NCBI GenBank assembly: GCA_964618065.1
Contig: CAZTZK010000010.1
Span: 1-23,731, forward strand
DNA from: M55B174 sp964618065
GTDB lineage: Bacteria > Patescibacteriota > Minisyncoccia > CAIUEV01 > JAHKAQ01
Reading direction: 5' to 3'
Length of the DNA stretch: 23,731 nucleotides
Numbering within the stretch: position 1 is the first letter of the stretch; each line of letters opens with the position of its first letter. Positions 1 to 8,876 of the stretch are shown here, in pieces. The notes beneath the pieces are model-generated. The model made no database searches. It worked only from the letters and a program-made list of their open reading frames with translations, and was not told the origin of the DNA. Position numbers and translations under genes: made by a program.

Positions 1-81
1 ACAACTCGTTTTTATCTAAACTTTATGTACATATTATAACAATAATTTGTGTATTATACAAACTTTTGCTATTCTCTATAT

Positions 82-897
82 ATGAAAAATATTTTAGCTA
101 AAACCAAACGAGTGTTGCAATTGCGCAATTATAGCCCAAAAACTTGTAAAGCTTATTTATTCTATATAAAAGAATACATCAAATTTTCTAAAAAATCTAT
201 TATTAAGAATAAACAAAAAGCGACTGAAGAATTTTTGCTTGATAAATATAAGAACAAACAGTCTCCACAAACTATTAATCTTGCTCTGAATGCCATTAAG
301 TTTTTTTATACTGAAGTGTTAAAAGATCCGCAAAAAATAAATTTAAAATTCGCGAAAAGAAGTAAGAAATTGCCTGTTGTTCTCTCGCGAAAAGAAATTA
401 ATGAAATTATTGAAACAACAGTCAACAATAAATACAAACTAATGATTACTCTTGGCTATGCCTGTGGTTTACGAGTAAGTGAAGTAATAAATCTTAAAGT
501 TAAAGATTTAGACATTGATGAACTTGTTATACAGGTTAAAGAAGCAAAAGGTAAAAAGGACAGAATCAGTATATTGCCCGAAAAGCTGCAAAACGATCTC
601 CGTAATATAATTGCCGGGAAAAGCGCGAATGATTACATTTTCAATTCAAATCGTGGTGGTAAACTTACAACAACTTCACTCCAAAAGATGTTTCGTCAAA
701 GTTTAAAAAAGACAAAAATTAAGAAACCGGCTACATTTCATTCTCTCCGACATTCATTTGCAACTCATTTATTAGAAAACGGAATAGATATCCGCTATGT
801 ACAAGAGTTACTTGGTCATGCCAATATACGTACAACCCAAATTTATACTAAGGTAACCAATCCGAGATTAAAAAATATAAAAAGCCCCCTACAATAA
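82..897 (+). CDS. Tyrosine recombinase/integrase (XerC/XerD-like)
   Basis: This is a DNA strand-exchange enzyme that cuts through a 3'-phosphotyrosine. Numbered from the ATG at 82 (271 aa), the N-terminal SAM-like core-binding domain covers about residues 5-90 and the catalytic domain about 100-265. The visible catalytic residues are R131 in GLRVSEV, a lysine in the AKGKKDR beta-hairpin near 156-158, H220 and R223 in HSLRH, H246 in LGHANI and nucleophile Y255 in TTQIYTKV. A GTG at 49 would add 11 residues of unconvincing sequence; the ATG is preferred, although neither start has a clear ribosome binding site. The length suits XerC/D-type or small orphan integrases. No phage genes or att sites are visible, so whether it resolves chromosome dimers or moves an element is undecided. 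It is co-oriented with recG, 28 bp downstream. Confidence 0.9.
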   Translation: MKNILAKTKRVLQLRNYSPKTCKAYLFYIKEYIKFSKKSIIKNKQKATEEFLLDKYKNKQSPQTINLALNAIKFFYTEVLKDPQKINLKFAKRSKKLPVVLSRKEINEIIETTVNNKYKLMITLGYACGLRVSEVINLKVKDLDIDELVIQVKEAKGKKDRISILPEKLQNDLRNIIAGKSANDYIFNSNRGGKLTTTSLQKMFRQSLKKTKIKKPATFHSLRHSFATHLLENGIDIRYVQELLGHANIRTTQIYTKVTNPRLKNIKSPLQ

Positions 898-925
898 ACT
901 ATTTATATTCAATTAATTATTATTT

Positions 926-3028
926 ATGTCTCCCAATAATCTTGAATTAAATGCCCCTGTTTCAACCCTTAAAGGAGCCGGACCCCGTTATACTAATAAA
1001 CTTTTTTCTTTAGGCATTGAAACCTTAAGAGATTTACTTTTTTATTTTCCTTTTCGTTGGGATGATTTTTCTCAAATTGTTCCTATTTCTAAGATTAAGC
1101 CAGATGAAAAAATTACCGTCTCCGCTGAGCTAGTTTCTATAGAGAATCATCGTGCTTTTTATCGTAAAATAGCACTTACTGAAGCTTTAATTACTGATAA
1201 TTCGGGCAGTCTAAAAATTATTTGGTATAATCAACCCTTTATTAAACAAAACTTAGAAGAAGGACAAGTCTATCGCTTTAGCGGTAAAGCTAAACTTACT
1301 GCCAAAGGATTGGTTCTTCAATCTCCCTCCTTTGAATCTGTAAATAGAGAAAAAACCCAGACAGGAGCCTTAATTCCAATTTATCACACCACTGAAGGCT
1401 TATCCTCTAAAATGCTCCGCTATTTTATTAGACAAGTTATCTCATCCGCTTCTTATTTAAAAGAATATCTGCCAGAAGATATTAGTCAGCGACATAATTT
1501 TTTGCCTTTTTCAGAAGCTGTTCAAAAAATTCATTTTCCAAAAAGTAAGCGGGATTTTCTGGAAGCTAGAAGAAGGCTCAGTTTTGACGAGCTTTTTATT
1601 CTTCAGCTAAATTATCAGATCAAAAAAGCTCGCTGGCAAAAAAATAAAGCGCTAAAAATTAAAAAAGATATTAATTTTATAAAACAGGTTTTAAATAAGC
1701 TTCCCTTTAGATTAACTTCTGACCAAAAAATAGCTCTTTGGGAAATAATTAATGACTGCGACCAAAAAATACCCATGAATAGATTACTAGAAGGCGACGT
1801 AGGTAGTGGTAAAACAATCATCGCTATTTTGGCTTGTTTAAACGTTTCCCAAAAAGGATATCAGGCAGCCATAATGGCTCCCACCGAAATTCTTGCCCGC
1901 CAGCATTTTGAAGAAATAAGAAAAATCGCCGGTAAATTCAAGATCCCTTGCGCTCTTTTAACCAATTCTTTAAGCATCTTGAGTCAAAAAAGGCAGAGTA
2001 AAATTGCTAAAAGCAAATTACTTGAGAGAATAAAAAAAGCAAAAATAAAATTAGTTGTTGGTACCCATGCTGTAATTCAAAAAAGGGTAAATTTTAAAAA
2101 ATTAGCTCTAGTCGTTATTGATGAGCAACACCGCTTTGGAGTAAAGCAACGTTCTTATCTAATCAATACCACAGAAGAAACCAAAGACGGGCTTCCGGCT
2201 ACGGTTCCTCATCTTCTTTCTATGACTGCCACTCCTATTCCCCGCACATTATCTCTGACAGTTTTTGGAGATTTGAATATCTCTTTGATTAAAAAATTTC
2301 CTCAAGGAAGAAAAAAAATAATAACTAAAATAGTTACTCCTCGCCAACGCTCTCAAGCTTATCAATTTATAAGAAAAGAAATTCAAAAAGGTAGGCAAGC
2401 TTTTATAATCTGTCCTCTCATTGAAGAATCAGAGCTACTAGCAACCAAAGCGGTAAAAGAAGAATATAAAAAACTCCACCAAAAAGTTTTTCCTGATTTA
2501 AAGATAGGCCTCTTGCATGGCAAACTAAAAACGGCAGAAAAGGAAGCTCTAATGCAAAAATTTAGTCGCAACAAAATTTCAATTTTAGTGGCCACTTCAG
2601 TAGTAGAAGTAGGAATTGATATTCCCAACGCTACTGTAATGGTAATTGAAGGAGCGGAAAGATTTGGGCTTTCCCAACTTCATCAATTCCGCGGCCGAGT
2701 AGGCAGGGGAAAACACCAATCTTATTGTTTCCTTTTTACAGAATCCCCTTCTCAAAAAACTTGGGAGAGAATTAGATCTTTAGAAAAGACTCAAGACGGA
2801 TTTAAGTTAGCTCAAAAAGATTTAGATATCAGAGGACCAGGAGAACTTTTAGGAGAAAAACAGTCAGGATTTTCCAATCTAACAATTGCTTCTCTAAAAA
2901 ATACTGAACTTATAAAAATATCTCGAGAAGAGGCAAGAGATTTAATAAAAAAAGATCAAGAATTAAATTCTTGTCCGCTTTTAAAAAAGAGAATGGAGAA
3001 ATTTAATAAAGAAATCCATTTTGAGTAG
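926..3028 (+). CDS. recG: ATP-dependent DNA helicase RecG
   Basis: RecG is a double-stranded DNA translocase that remodels stalled forks and branched recombination intermediates. The 700 aa product has the family layout. An N-terminal wedge/OB domain (about 60-150) begins after the LKGAGPRY helix-hairpin-like motif. Helicase motor domain 1 has Walker A GDVGSGKT at 290-297 and the DEQH box at 399-402, followed by SMTATPIPRTL. Motor domain 2 carries VVEVGIDIPNATVMVIE and the QFRGRVGRG arginine-finger motif. The C-terminal TRG-type region (KDLDIRGPGELLGEKQSG) is present. Length is normal. The start at 926 has no Shine-Dalgarno sequence, like most genes here. It ends 10 bp before the end of convergent mraY, leaving almost no room for a terminator between them. 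Confidence 0.96.
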   Translation: MSPNNLELNAPVSTLKGAGPRYTNKLFSLGIETLRDLLFYFPFRWDDFSQIVPISKIKPDEKITVSAELVSIENHRAFYRKIALTEALITDNSGSLKIIWYNQPFIKQNLEEGQVYRFSGKAKLTAKGLVLQSPSFESVNREKTQTGALIPIYHTTEGLSSKMLRYFIRQVISSASYLKEYLPEDISQRHNFLPFSEAVQKIHFPKSKRDFLEARRRLSFDELFILQLNYQIKKARWQKNKALKIKKDINFIKQVLNKLPFRLTSDQKIALWEIINDCDQKIPMNRLLEGDVGSGKTIIAILACLNVSQKGYQAAIMAPTEILARQHFEEIRKIAGKFKIPCALLTNSLSILSQKRQSKIAKSKLLERIKKAKIKLVVGTHAVIQKRVNFKKLALVVIDEQHRFGVKQRSYLINTTEETKDGLPATVPHLLSMTATPIPRTLSLTVFGDLNISLIKKFPQGRKKIITKIVTPRQRSQAYQFIRKEIQKGRQAFIICPLIEESELLATKAVKEEYKKLHQKVFPDLKIGLLHGKLKTAEKEALMQKFSRNKISILVATSVVEVGIDIPNATVMVIEGAERFGLSQLHQFRGRVGRGKHQSYCFLFTESPSQKTWERIRSLEKTQDGFKLAQKDLDIRGPGELLGEKQSGFSNLTIASLKNTELIKISREEARDLIKKDQELNSCPLLKKRMEKFNKEIHFE

Positions 3029-3038
3029 TTTGCCAGAA

Positions 3039-4127
3039 TTATCCTCCCCCAAATATTCCAACAGAAATTCCTATCACGCACATGACTGCTGAAATTATCC
3101 AGAGGCGCATCACAACTTTAGATTCTGGCCAACCTTTGGCTCTTAAATGGTAATGAAAAGGTGTCGCTAAAAAGACTTTTCTTCCCTTAAAAAACTTCTT
3201 AGAAACCAGTTGAATAATTACTGAAAAAGACTCCGCTACATAAATAAAAACAATGAAAGGAAGTATCAGGGAAGAATTGGTAAGCATGGCCACTATTCCT
3301 AAAGTTGTTCCTAAACTAAAAGCACCCGTATCTCCCATAAAAAAGCGAGCCGGGTAGATATTAAACCACAAAAAAGCAAGCAGGCCTCCACTGAGAACAG
3401 CACAAAGAGCAGCAAGATCTACTCTACCCTGAAAAAAAGCTAACAAGGAAAAAGATCCGAAAGCTAGCAAAAGGATGCCACCATTTAGACCATCTAGCCC
3501 ATCAGTAATGTTAGAAGAAACAGCGGTGGCTAAAATTATAAAAATGAAATAAGCAATATACCACCAACCTATTTCAAAATCTCCTACTCCGGGAAGATGA
3601 ATACTGCTGTAGCCAAGTTTGAAATAGAACCAAAGACCTCCTACTAAGGCTATAGCTAGCAACCATAAAACTCTATAAAGAAAACGGATTCCACCTCCTT
3701 TATTACTCCCTTTTCCTCTACAGCTAAAATAATCATCTAGAAGCCCAATAAAACCTGTCGTCACTAGAGCAAAAAGAGGAAGCCAAGTTTGAGAACGGGA
3801 TAAGAAATTCAGGTTACCCCAGAACCCTTCAGGATCTATTTTAGCAATTCCAAAGAAAAATAAAGCCAGTATTAAGGCAGTCATCCAAACTAACAACCCC
3901 CCCATTAAAGGTGTTCCTTCTTTCCCTTTGGTAACACTTCTAGTAATAGGAGCATCTTCTCCACTAACAGTTTTGCTTTTAACTTTTGTTCGAAAACGTT
4001 TGCTATATAAAAAAGCAGTTAGCAAAGGGGTCCATAAAATAGCAAAGACAAAGGCAAAAAGGCTTAATAAAAAAATCTTTATTAGATTAACATAGAGAGG
4101 AACTGTTAATACTTGGGCAAATTCCAT
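3039..4127 (-). CDS. mraY: Phospho-N-acetylmuramoyl-pentapeptide transferase MraY
   Basis: MraY transfers phospho-MurNAc-pentapeptide from UDP to undecaprenyl phosphate and makes lipid I, the first membrane step of peptidoglycan synthesis. The 362 aa polytopic protein shows the family signatures: TPLMGGLL near 72-79, the aspartate pair in GLLDDYFS (D131, D132), SSNITDGLDGLNGG (204-217), the GDTGAFSLG metal/nucleotide motif (265-273), and the FHYHLRAKGW histidine motif near 324. About ten hydrophobic segments can be seen. It is the last gene of the minus-strand run that also encodes a D-Ala-D-Ala carboxypeptidase 52 bp upstream, so wall synthesis and trimming genes are adjacent. The cluster lacks mur ligases in this window. 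Confidence 0.97.
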   Translation of the reverse strand: MEFAQVLTVPLYVNLIKIFLLSLFAFVFAILWTPLLTAFLYSKRFRTKVKSKTVSGEDAPITRSVTKGKEGTPLMGGLLVWMTALILALFFFGIAKIDPEGFWGNLNFLSRSQTWLPLFALVTTGFIGLLDDYFSCRGKGSNKGGGIRFLYRVLWLLAIALVGGLWFYFKLGYSSIHLPGVGDFEIGWWYIAYFIFIILATAVSSNITDGLDGLNGGILLLAFGSFSLLAFFQGRVDLAALCAVLSGGLLAFLWFNIYPARFFMGDTGAFSLGTTLGIVAMLTNSSLILPFIVFIYVAESFSVIIQLVSKKFFKGRKVFLATPFHYHLRAKGWPESKVVMRLWIISAVMCVIGISVGIFGGG

Positions 4128-4179
4128 TATTAATTCTTTAAGTAAGTAATTAATTACGTAATTAATAACCCGCTAAAAA

Positions 4180-5163
4180 CTACCAGTAATAATTGTCAAA
4201 ACCCCAATTAATCATTTCTTTCATTTCTTCCCAGCGCATTTCTTTTCCGCTGTTTAAAATTACTCCAATAATTTCTCTTTCTTTTTCCTTGTCTTTTAGC
4301 GCCGACATAAGACAATAACCAGCTTTGTAAGTAAAACCTGTTTTGCTAGCGATCACCCTAGGAGCTAGATTTTCATTTTTAAGAAAAATATTTGTATTAC
4401 CTACCCGATGGGAAAGTAACCCATCGCAAGAAACAATTTGAATGGGTCCCTTAATTTGCATGGTTTTCGTAATTTTTTCTTTTTGTAGAGCATACTGAGC
4501 AATTTTTGCTAAGTCGTAAGCAGTTGAATAAGAAATCTCATCTTCCAATCCAGAAGGCTCTTGGAATTTAGTATCTCGTAGACCTAATTCTTCTGCTTTA
4601 TTATTCATTAGTTTTGCAAATTCTTCTTCACTGCCAGCTATATGTTCTGCTAAAGCAATAGCAGCAGAATTATCAGAATTCATAGCCATCGCTTTAAATA
4701 AACTATCCGCCTTTATAATCTCATCTTCTCTAAGATGCACTCCTGCTCCTCCAGAAAAAGCAGCTTTGTGACTAATTTTAACATCTTCATCCCAACTTTT
4801 AATTTCTTCATCAACTACAATAGCCGTCATTAGTTTCGTCAAACTAGCGATAGGCATTCTTTTTCTTCCATCTTTTTTATACAAAACTTTACCACTTTCC
4901 GCATCAATAGCAATTGCGGAATGAGTCCATACTAGGGGTGGTTCGGGGTCAGCGTTTTCAATAATTCTAGGAACATTTTCAAATTGCTCTAAAATAATTT
5001 TCGGATTTTTTTCTCCCTTTACTTTTCCTTCTCCTACCGTATTCTGATTAAAATTAGCAGTCTCCATTATTATGGGATTTTCAAGAGGTTCTAAACCGTT
5101 AACCATTTTCCAAGCTCCTCCAAAAGTAATAGCTATAATGATAACTAAAATTGAGACTAACAT
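4180..5163 (-). CDS. D-alanyl-D-alanine carboxypeptidase (peptidase S11, DacA/PBP5-like)
   Basis: This is a serine penicillin-binding protein expected to remove the terminal D-Ala from peptidoglycan stem peptides outside the membrane. The 327 aa product begins with a single hydrophobic segment (about residues 2-17) that acts as signal or anchor. The S11 catalytic triad motifs are all present: SxxK as S107-L-T-K110, SxN as S163-D-N165 and KTG as K274-T-G276. It lacks the extended C-terminal beta domain and amphipathic anchor of E. coli PBP5, so the N-terminal helix probably tethers it. It lies 13 bp downstream of scpB and 52 bp upstream of mraY in the same transcription direction. The assignment to family is firm; the exact paralogue name is not. 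Confidence 0.93.
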   Translation of the reverse strand: MLVSILVIIIAITFGGAWKMVNGLEPLENPIIMETANFNQNTVGEGKVKGEKNPKIILEQFENVPRIIENADPEPPLVWTHSAIAIDAESGKVLYKKDGRKRMPIASLTKLMTAIVVDEEIKSWDEDVKISHKAAFSGGAGVHLREDEIIKADSLFKAMAMNSDNSAAIALAEHIAGSEEEFAKLMNNKAEELGLRDTKFQEPSGLEDEISYSTAYDLAKIAQYALQKEKITKTMQIKGPIQIVSCDGLLSHRVGNTNIFLKNENLAPRVIASKTGFTYKAGYCLMSALKDKEKEREIIGVILNSGKEMRWEEMKEMINWGFDNYYW

Positions 5164-5176
5164 CTTATATTTTTTC

Positions 5177-5719
5177 TTAATTCAAAAAACTTTCCAATTT
5201 TTTATCGTTAGCAAGCTCTTGATAGGCGGGCAACTCTTCTATTTTTTCAATCCCTAAAGACCTTAGAAATCTTAAGGCCGGATAATATTTAATAACGCCC
5301 TTCTCCTCTTTTGAAATAATCAGCCCCTTAATCATCAAATTTCTGATTGCCCTTGATGACTTAACTCCTCTTATCATTTCTATTTCTTCTTCTGTGGCTG
5401 GTTTCCTGTAGGCAACTATGGCTAAGACTTCCAAGCCGGCTCCTCCTATTTTTTCTTCCTCTTTATTTTTAACAAGTTTTTTTACAAAAGAAGAATTAGC
5501 AGAAGCAGTTACCAATTGATAATTTTCTGCCGAATTAATTATTTTTAATCCTGAAAATTTTAAAATTTTCTTGGCTTCTTCCAAAGCTTCTTTAATCTCT
5601 TGTTTGCTGACTTTAACTAATTTGGCAAGGCTACTAGAAGTAAGTGAATCACCGTTAGCAAAAAGGAGAGAGATAACTATAGAACTTATTTGGTTAAGAG
5701 GCAATTTCTTTTTTCCCAT
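5177..5719 (-). CDS. scpB: Segregation and condensation protein B
   Basis: ScpB is the winged-helix (kite) partner that binds ScpA and with SMC forms the bacterial condensin needed for chromosome organisation. The 180 aa protein has two winged-helix units. The first is around residues 8-85. The second, around 90-165, contains the conserved stretch LEVLAIVAYRKPATEEEIEMIRG, where the family has A-Y-x-x-P-x-T-x-x-E-I-x-x-I-R-G. Its position three genes below scpA in the same run (an unidentified membrane protein gene lies between) supports the call. No smc gene lies in the window. The upstream gene ends 8 bp before this start, so translational coupling is likely. Confidence 0.94.
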   Translation of the reverse strand: MGKKKLPLNQISSIVISLLFANGDSLTSSSLAKLVKVSKQEIKEALEEAKKILKFSGLKIINSAENYQLVTASANSSFVKKLVKNKEEEKIGGAGLEVLAIVAYRKPATEEEIEMIRGVKSSRAIRNLMIKGLIISKEEKGVIKYYPALRFLRSLGIEKIEELPAYQELANDKKLESFLN

Positions 5720-5727
5720 TATTTTCT

Positions 5728-7044
5728 TTAATTTTCTAAACTTCTAGTAGGGTCTCTACCCTCTCTACTGTTTTCCAAAAGTAACTTTAAAATAGCAGTA
5801 CCGAATTGTTTACTGGAAGCGATAACCAGTCCATCTTGGGCTACAGCATAATCAAAAGAAAGGAGTTGATTGGAGCTAAAATTAATATATCTTCTTCTTT
5901 CACTTATAGTGCTATTGCTAAATGCGGTTGTTTCATTTACAAGACTTAGATTATTGTCCAAATAGATATTCTTTAAATCTCCAATCATTGTAGGTTCCCA
6001 CTCTTTAAGATCATCTAGGGTAATAGTTCCTTCCTCAAAAATAAGAAGTAAGCCTGTTCTGATTTGACTACTAATTTTAGCATCTTTCGTCTCAAGATAA
6101 ACTAAAAATTTAGAAGCCGTAATTTTCTCTTTTAGATCTGGCTTAATCTTAAGACCAAAAATATTTATCAGCTCATTCAAATTTAATAAGGAATCTCCTC
6201 GGTAAACATTCAAAAAGTAAATCTGATCTTTAACTAAAAGATTAGAATTTTGTTCAAGATATTTTAGAATCTTTTCTCTGCTAAGTGCATCTTCTTCAAT
6301 ATTTTGATTGAAACCAAATATTCCCTTAGCTTTTTCTAAAAGTCCTTCTTCCTCTTTTGCTAAATCTTGAGAAAATAAATTAATTTCCATTATTTTTTCC
6401 TCGTCTATAAGTTTTTGAGTACTTAGAACAGAATAATCAACCGGAACTTCTTTTACTCCTGTTTGATCGTCAATTTCTTCTTCCTCTTCTTTTTCAACAA
6501 CTACAGGCTTATCTGGCTTCTCGGAAGATAAAAAACCGAATTTATTAATTAGATTTTTTACATTGCTTAAGTCATCTTCAGAAAAAACAACAAAAACGAT
6601 ACCACCAACAAGTAAAAGAAGAGAAATAAATAAAATAATAATTTTATTTTTTGATTTTTTGGCAGGAGTCAACATTTTCTCTTCATAAGAGTTTTCATTT
6701 CCAGGACCAGTAGTCGGCTTAGGCTTATACTCTTCTCTCACAATAATCGGTTCTTCCTTTTCTTCTATAACGACTTCCTCTTTTCCTTTTTTTCTTTTTT
6801 CTTCTTTTTCTCCTTTTTCTTTTTTAGAACTAAAAAATGAAAAGAAATCTTTTATCTTTTGGTCTAAAGATACTGGCCGCTGAGAATCGGGAAAATCATT
6901 TTTTTCTTGAATTTCATTATCTTCATTAAAAAAAAGAGTAAAGCTCTCTAAAACTTCCTGCGTTTTTCCTCTTGAATAATCTCTAAGCCTATTTAGGGTA
7001 ATTAATTCCACTCTTATTTTATTATCATTGATTTCCTCTTGCAT
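5728..7044 (-). CDS. Unrecognised single-pass membrane protein between scpA and scpB
   Basis: I do not recognise this 438 aa protein. Its N-terminal 130 residues are hydrophilic and include a strongly charged Lys/Glu-rich low-complexity stretch at about 73-108. One transmembrane helix follows at about 134-154 (IIILFISLLLLVGGIVFVVF). After it come an acidic linker (EEEEEIDD) and a C-terminal region of about 230 residues predicted to lie outside the cytoplasm. The basic residues just before the helix support an N-in orientation. The gene sits 26 bp after scpA and 8 bp before scpB, so it is almost certainly co-transcribed and could link condensin genes to the envelope; that role is inference from position only. 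No catalytic motif was found. Confidence 0.8.
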   Translation of the reverse strand: MQEEINDNKIRVELITLNRLRDYSRGKTQEVLESFTLFFNEDNEIQEKNDFPDSQRPVSLDQKIKDFFSFFSSKKEKGEKEEKRKKGKEEVVIEEKEEPIIVREEYKPKPTTGPGNENSYEEKMLTPAKKSKNKIIILFISLLLLVGGIVFVVFSEDDLSNVKNLINKFGFLSSEKPDKPVVVEKEEEEEIDDQTGVKEVPVDYSVLSTQKLIDEEKIMEINLFSQDLAKEEEGLLEKAKGIFGFNQNIEEDALSREKILKYLEQNSNLLVKDQIYFLNVYRGDSLLNLNELINIFGLKIKPDLKEKITASKFLVYLETKDAKISSQIRTGLLLIFEEGTITLDDLKEWEPTMIGDLKNIYLDNNLSLVNETTAFSNSTISERRRYINFSSNQLLSFDYAVAQDGLVIASSKQFGTAILKLLLENSREGRDPTRSLEN

Positions 7045-7070
7045 TTTTACTCGTTTTTTAAATAATAAAA

Positions 7071-7784
7071 TTAAGCTCCAAAAATTAGAATATCTCCCAA
7101 AAATTCTTCCTGGCGCAATTTTACTTTTGTTCTTCTCGCTAATTCTAGAGAAGCCAGAAAGGCTAAAATTGTTTCAGCTCTATTCATGTCTTTGGAAAAA
7201 TTAAGAAAACTAGCCTTTTTAGAAGTAACTAATCTTTTAACAATTAATTTAATAATACTTCCTATTGCAATTCTAGGTTGAACAGTTTCTTCTTTTAGAA
7301 TACTTAAATTTGGCAATTTATTCAACAACTTCCGAAAAACTATTTCTAAATCTTCCAGTTGGACATTTAAATCCTGCAAATCTTGTTTTTTTATATCATT
7401 CTTTACAAGTAACATTTGCCTAGCAAAACAAGTTTTCTTTGAATAAGATTTTTTTAGAGCTAAGGCGGCTTTTCTAAATTTTGAATAGATAAAAACTCTC
7501 AGTTCAAAATCAGAAACTTCTTTTTCTTTCTCTTTAAAGCTGGCGTCATGTAAAGGAATTAGACTTAAGGATTTTATAAGAGCTAGTTTAGAAGCTATTT
7601 CTAAAAAACCGGTTAATTCTTCCAGGCTCACTCTATTTTTAATAGCATAATCAAAATATTGATCAGCTACTTGAGATAGAGCTATTCGACTTATACTTAA
7701 ATTATTTCGTTCAATAAGTTCCAGCAAAAGATCAAGTGGACCTACAAAGTTATTTACATCTAAAAAACAGCTTTCATTCTTCAT
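7071..7784 (-). CDS. scpA: Segregation and condensation protein A
   Basis: ScpA is the kleisin subunit that bridges SMC heads and recruits ScpB in bacterial condensin. The 237 aa product shows the typical N-terminal motif FVGPLDLLLELIERNNLSIS (13-32), then LTGFLEIASKLALIKSLSLIP, the helical SMC-neck binding region. The middle is variable, and the C-terminal winged helix (about 175-235) contains TILAFLASLELARRTKVKLRQ. Length is ordinary. It follows the receiver-domain gene after a 48 bp gap and precedes the unidentified membrane protein gene. The pairing with scpB two genes on makes the identification secure. Confidence 0.95.
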   Translation of the reverse strand: MKNESCFLDVNNFVGPLDLLLELIERNNLSISRIALSQVADQYFDYAIKNRVSLEELTGFLEIASKLALIKSLSLIPLHDASFKEKEKEVSDFELRVFIYSKFRKAALALKKSYSKKTCFARQMLLVKNDIKKQDLQDLNVQLEDLEIVFRKLLNKLPNLSILKEETVQPRIAIGSIIKLIVKRLVTSKKASFLNFSKDMNRAETILAFLASLELARRTKVKLRQEEFLGDILIFGA

Positions 7785-7832
7785 TTTTTCATTCCTAAAA
7801 ATTTTATTTTTATTTACTTTTTAAATTTTTTG

Positions 7833-8237
7833 TTACTCAAAATAATTTTTGATTTTATCAGCTAATTCATTAGGGCTATGATCAGATTTTATTAAAAAAT
7901 CTTTTGCTCCTAATTTTAAGGCTCTTTCTCTTTCAGTTTCTTGACTGAAGTTAGATACAATTATAATATTAACATCTTGAATTTTAGAATCTTCTTTAAT
8001 CTTCTCCAAAACTTTGAATCCATCCATTTCAGGCATTACTAAATCTAGCAAAACAACTTTGGGTTTAGCTTTTTTAATCAATTCTAATGCTTCTTGCCCA
8101 TTTTCAGCAAAACTCAAGTCATATTCGCTTCCTTCAAATTTTTTCTTGTAAATTTCCATCAGCATTTCATCATCTTCCGCTATCAGGATTCTTTTTTTTA
8201 TTTTTTCTCCTTCCATATTCTTTTTATTTTTTTTCAA
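7833..8237 (-). CDS. Stand-alone response-regulator receiver protein (CheY-like)
   Basis: This is a single receiver domain of 134 aa without an output domain. The acidic pocket is E21-D22-D23, the phospho-acceptor is D65 in VVLLDLVMPEMDG, the switch serine is S95 in IIIVSN and the conserved lysine is K117 in DFLIKSD. It therefore looks phosphorylatable. The annotated start overlaps the end of tsf by 14 bp. A second in-frame ATG at 8216 (MEGEKIKKR) would start just after the tsf stop and is an equally plausible start, since the intervening residues (MKKNKKN) are non-domain sequence. No histidine kinase lies in the window. The partner and output are unknown; proteins like this may act by protein-protein contact. 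Confidence 0.92.
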   Translation of the reverse strand: MKKNKKNMEGEKIKKRILIAEDDEMLMEIYKKKFEGSEYDLSFAENGQEALELIKKAKPKVVLLDLVMPEMDGFKVLEKIKEDSKIQDVNIIIVSNFSQETERERALKLGAKDFLIKSDHSPNELADKIKNYFE

Positions 8238-8823
8238 TTTCTAAACGAGAAAATTCTACAATTTTTATATTTTCTCCTAGTTTATCTATTTTTTCTTTTA
8301 TAAGATTACCAATGGTAATTTCCGGATTCTTAATAAAACTTTGAGTTAAAAGAGAGTTTTCTTCTTTAAATTTATTTAACTTATTTTCAATTATTTTAGC
8401 AATAATATCTTTTGGTTTGGAGCTACCTTTCAATACGTCCTCTTCAATTTTTTTCTCTTTCTCTAAAGCTTTAGCGGGAATGTCTTGAGGATCAAGATAT
8501 TTAGGATTAGTAGCTGTCACTTGCATGGCAATATCTTTGCCTAATTGTTTAAAGTCCTCATTACGAGACACAAAATCGGTTTCGCAACATATTTTAACCA
8601 GAGCGCCAACTGCATCATTAGAGTGGATATAAGCAACAACTAATCCTTCACTCGTTTCTTTTCCCTCTTTTTTAACAGCGTTAGCTTCTCCTTTTTTCCT
8701 AAGATCTAAAATTGCTTTCTCCAAATTTCCACCTGAAGCTTCTAGAGATTTCTTACATTTAGTAATTCCTACTCCGGTCATTTCTCTCAATTTTTTAATT
8801 TGTTCTGTTGTTACTTTTGCCAT
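8224..8823 (-). CDS. tsf: Translation elongation factor Ts
   Basis: EF-Ts is the nucleotide exchange factor for EF-Tu. The 199 aa protein starts with the UBA-like domain (MAKVTTEQIKKLREMTGVG, with the conserved KCKKSLEASGGNLEKAI helix near 23-39). The core contains the signature CCETDFVSRNEDF around residues 79-91, whose T-D-F-V residues contact EF-Tu. It is shorter than the E. coli protein (283 aa): only one core subdomain is evident, a short form seen in several bacteria. It lies 53 bp downstream of rpsB, the near-universal rpsB-tsf pair. No Shine-Dalgarno sequence is apparent before the ATG. Confidence 0.96.
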   Translation of the reverse strand: MAKVTTEQIKKLREMTGVGITKCKKSLEASGGNLEKAILDLRKKGEANAVKKEGKETSEGLVVAYIHSNDAVGALVKICCETDFVSRNEDFKQLGKDIAMQVTATNPKYLDPQDIPAKALEKEKKIEEDVLKGSSKPKDIIAKIIENKLNKFKEENSLLTQSFIKNPEITIGNLIKEKIDKLGENIKIVEFSRLEIEKK

Positions 8824-8876
8824 TTTAAATTTAATAAACTTTATTGCCTGTAAAAAATAACAGACCTAAAAATATC

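Noticed and set aside
1..81. Promoter before the recombinase gene
   Set aside because: A TATTAT hexamer lies at 32-37 but no -35 match is seen 17 bp upstream; the evidence is too weak.
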